Source of the DNA: Kiritimatiellia bacterium
GTDB lineage: Bacteria; Verrucomicrobiota; Kiritimatiellia; RFP12; UBA1067
DNA length: 15,853 nucleotides
Assembly: GCA_900771305.1 (NCBI GenBank)
Contig: CAAGNL010000532.1
Location: 1 to 15,853 of the forward strand
Direction of reading: 5' to 3'
In this document: piece by piece, positions 15,834-15,853 of the stretch
Numbering within the stretch: position 1 is the first letter of the stretch
How the letters are laid out: each line of letters starts with the position of its first letter
Translations under genes and position numbers: made by a program
The notes under the pieces: generated by a model
What the model was told of the DNA's origin: nothing
The model's input: the letters and a program-made list of their open reading frames with translations, nothing else
Databases searched by the model: none

Positions 15834-15853
15834 AGATCGGAAGAGCACACGTC
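15834..15853 (+). other. Illumina TruSeq adapter read-through at the contig end
   Basis: The terminal 20 bases AGATCGGAAGAGCACACGTC are identical to the start of the standard TruSeq read-1 adapter. They interrupt the AraC frame and should be trimmed; they are not genomic. Confidence 0.95.

Noticed and set aside
15617..15850. Minus-strand frames starting within the last 20 bases
   Set aside because: Their start codons lie in adapter-derived sequence and their frames are out of phase with the AraC coding frame.

Overview
The window looks like one end of a metagenome-derived contig from a PVC-group bacterium. The best guess is Kiritimatiellota, Lentisphaerae or Verrucomicrobia. Three things suggest this: a multi-kilobase secreted protein built from autotransporter-associated beta-strand (PATR-like) repeats, a secreted c-type cytochrome of the hydrazine-synthase-alpha-like/PD40 class, and ACAGGATTN-type intergenic repeats. 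This is inference from gene content; there is no rRNA or marker gene here. No tRNA, rRNA, CRISPR array or complete insertion sequence was seen.

Left part (1-3348, all on the minus strand). In transcription order it holds a sigma-54-dependent activator with an unusual N-terminal sensor region, a small repeat-bounded element containing a truncated GxxExxY gene, a macro-domain (ADP-ribose) protein carrying an in-frame extra segment, a small very acidic protein, and the N-terminal 199 codons of a DUF262 (GmrSD-type) protein that runs off the window. The DUF262 and acidic-protein end is visibly AT-rich. By hand count, bases 1-60 are about 37% G+C, against about 72% for one 60-base line inside the giant gene. 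This is the accessory, possibly defence-related, part of the window.

Middle (3349-8288). About 450 bases between the divergent regulator and transporter genes hold a probable sigma-70-type promoter for the regulator and one weak small reading frame. Next come a CDF metal exporter with an NxxxD/ExxxD metal site (closest in logic to MntE-like manganese exporters) and a 1047-residue exported protein. The latter has a discoidin-like domain, a PD40 beta-propeller, an HZS-alpha-like middle domain and two CxxCH heme motifs. Overlapping its stop codon is a 68-codon fragment that looks like the tail of a lectin-like (LamG/concanavalin-fold) protein.

Right part (8355-15853). A 2381-residue exported beta-helix protein fills 7.1 kb. 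It has a LamG-like N-terminal domain, three long homologous modules and a terminal PATR motif, but no visible autotransporter barrel. Its start region is a 15-bp tandem duplication, each copy supplying a Shine-Dalgarno and an ATG. Bases 15514-15639 hold nothing I can support. The final stretch is the C-terminal 63 codons of an AraC-family regulator on the minus strand. The last 20 bases match the Illumina TruSeq adapter, so the contig end is artefactual.

The secreted cytochrome and the giant surface protein point to cell-envelope or extracellular functions. The left block reads as a separately acquired stress or defence cassette.
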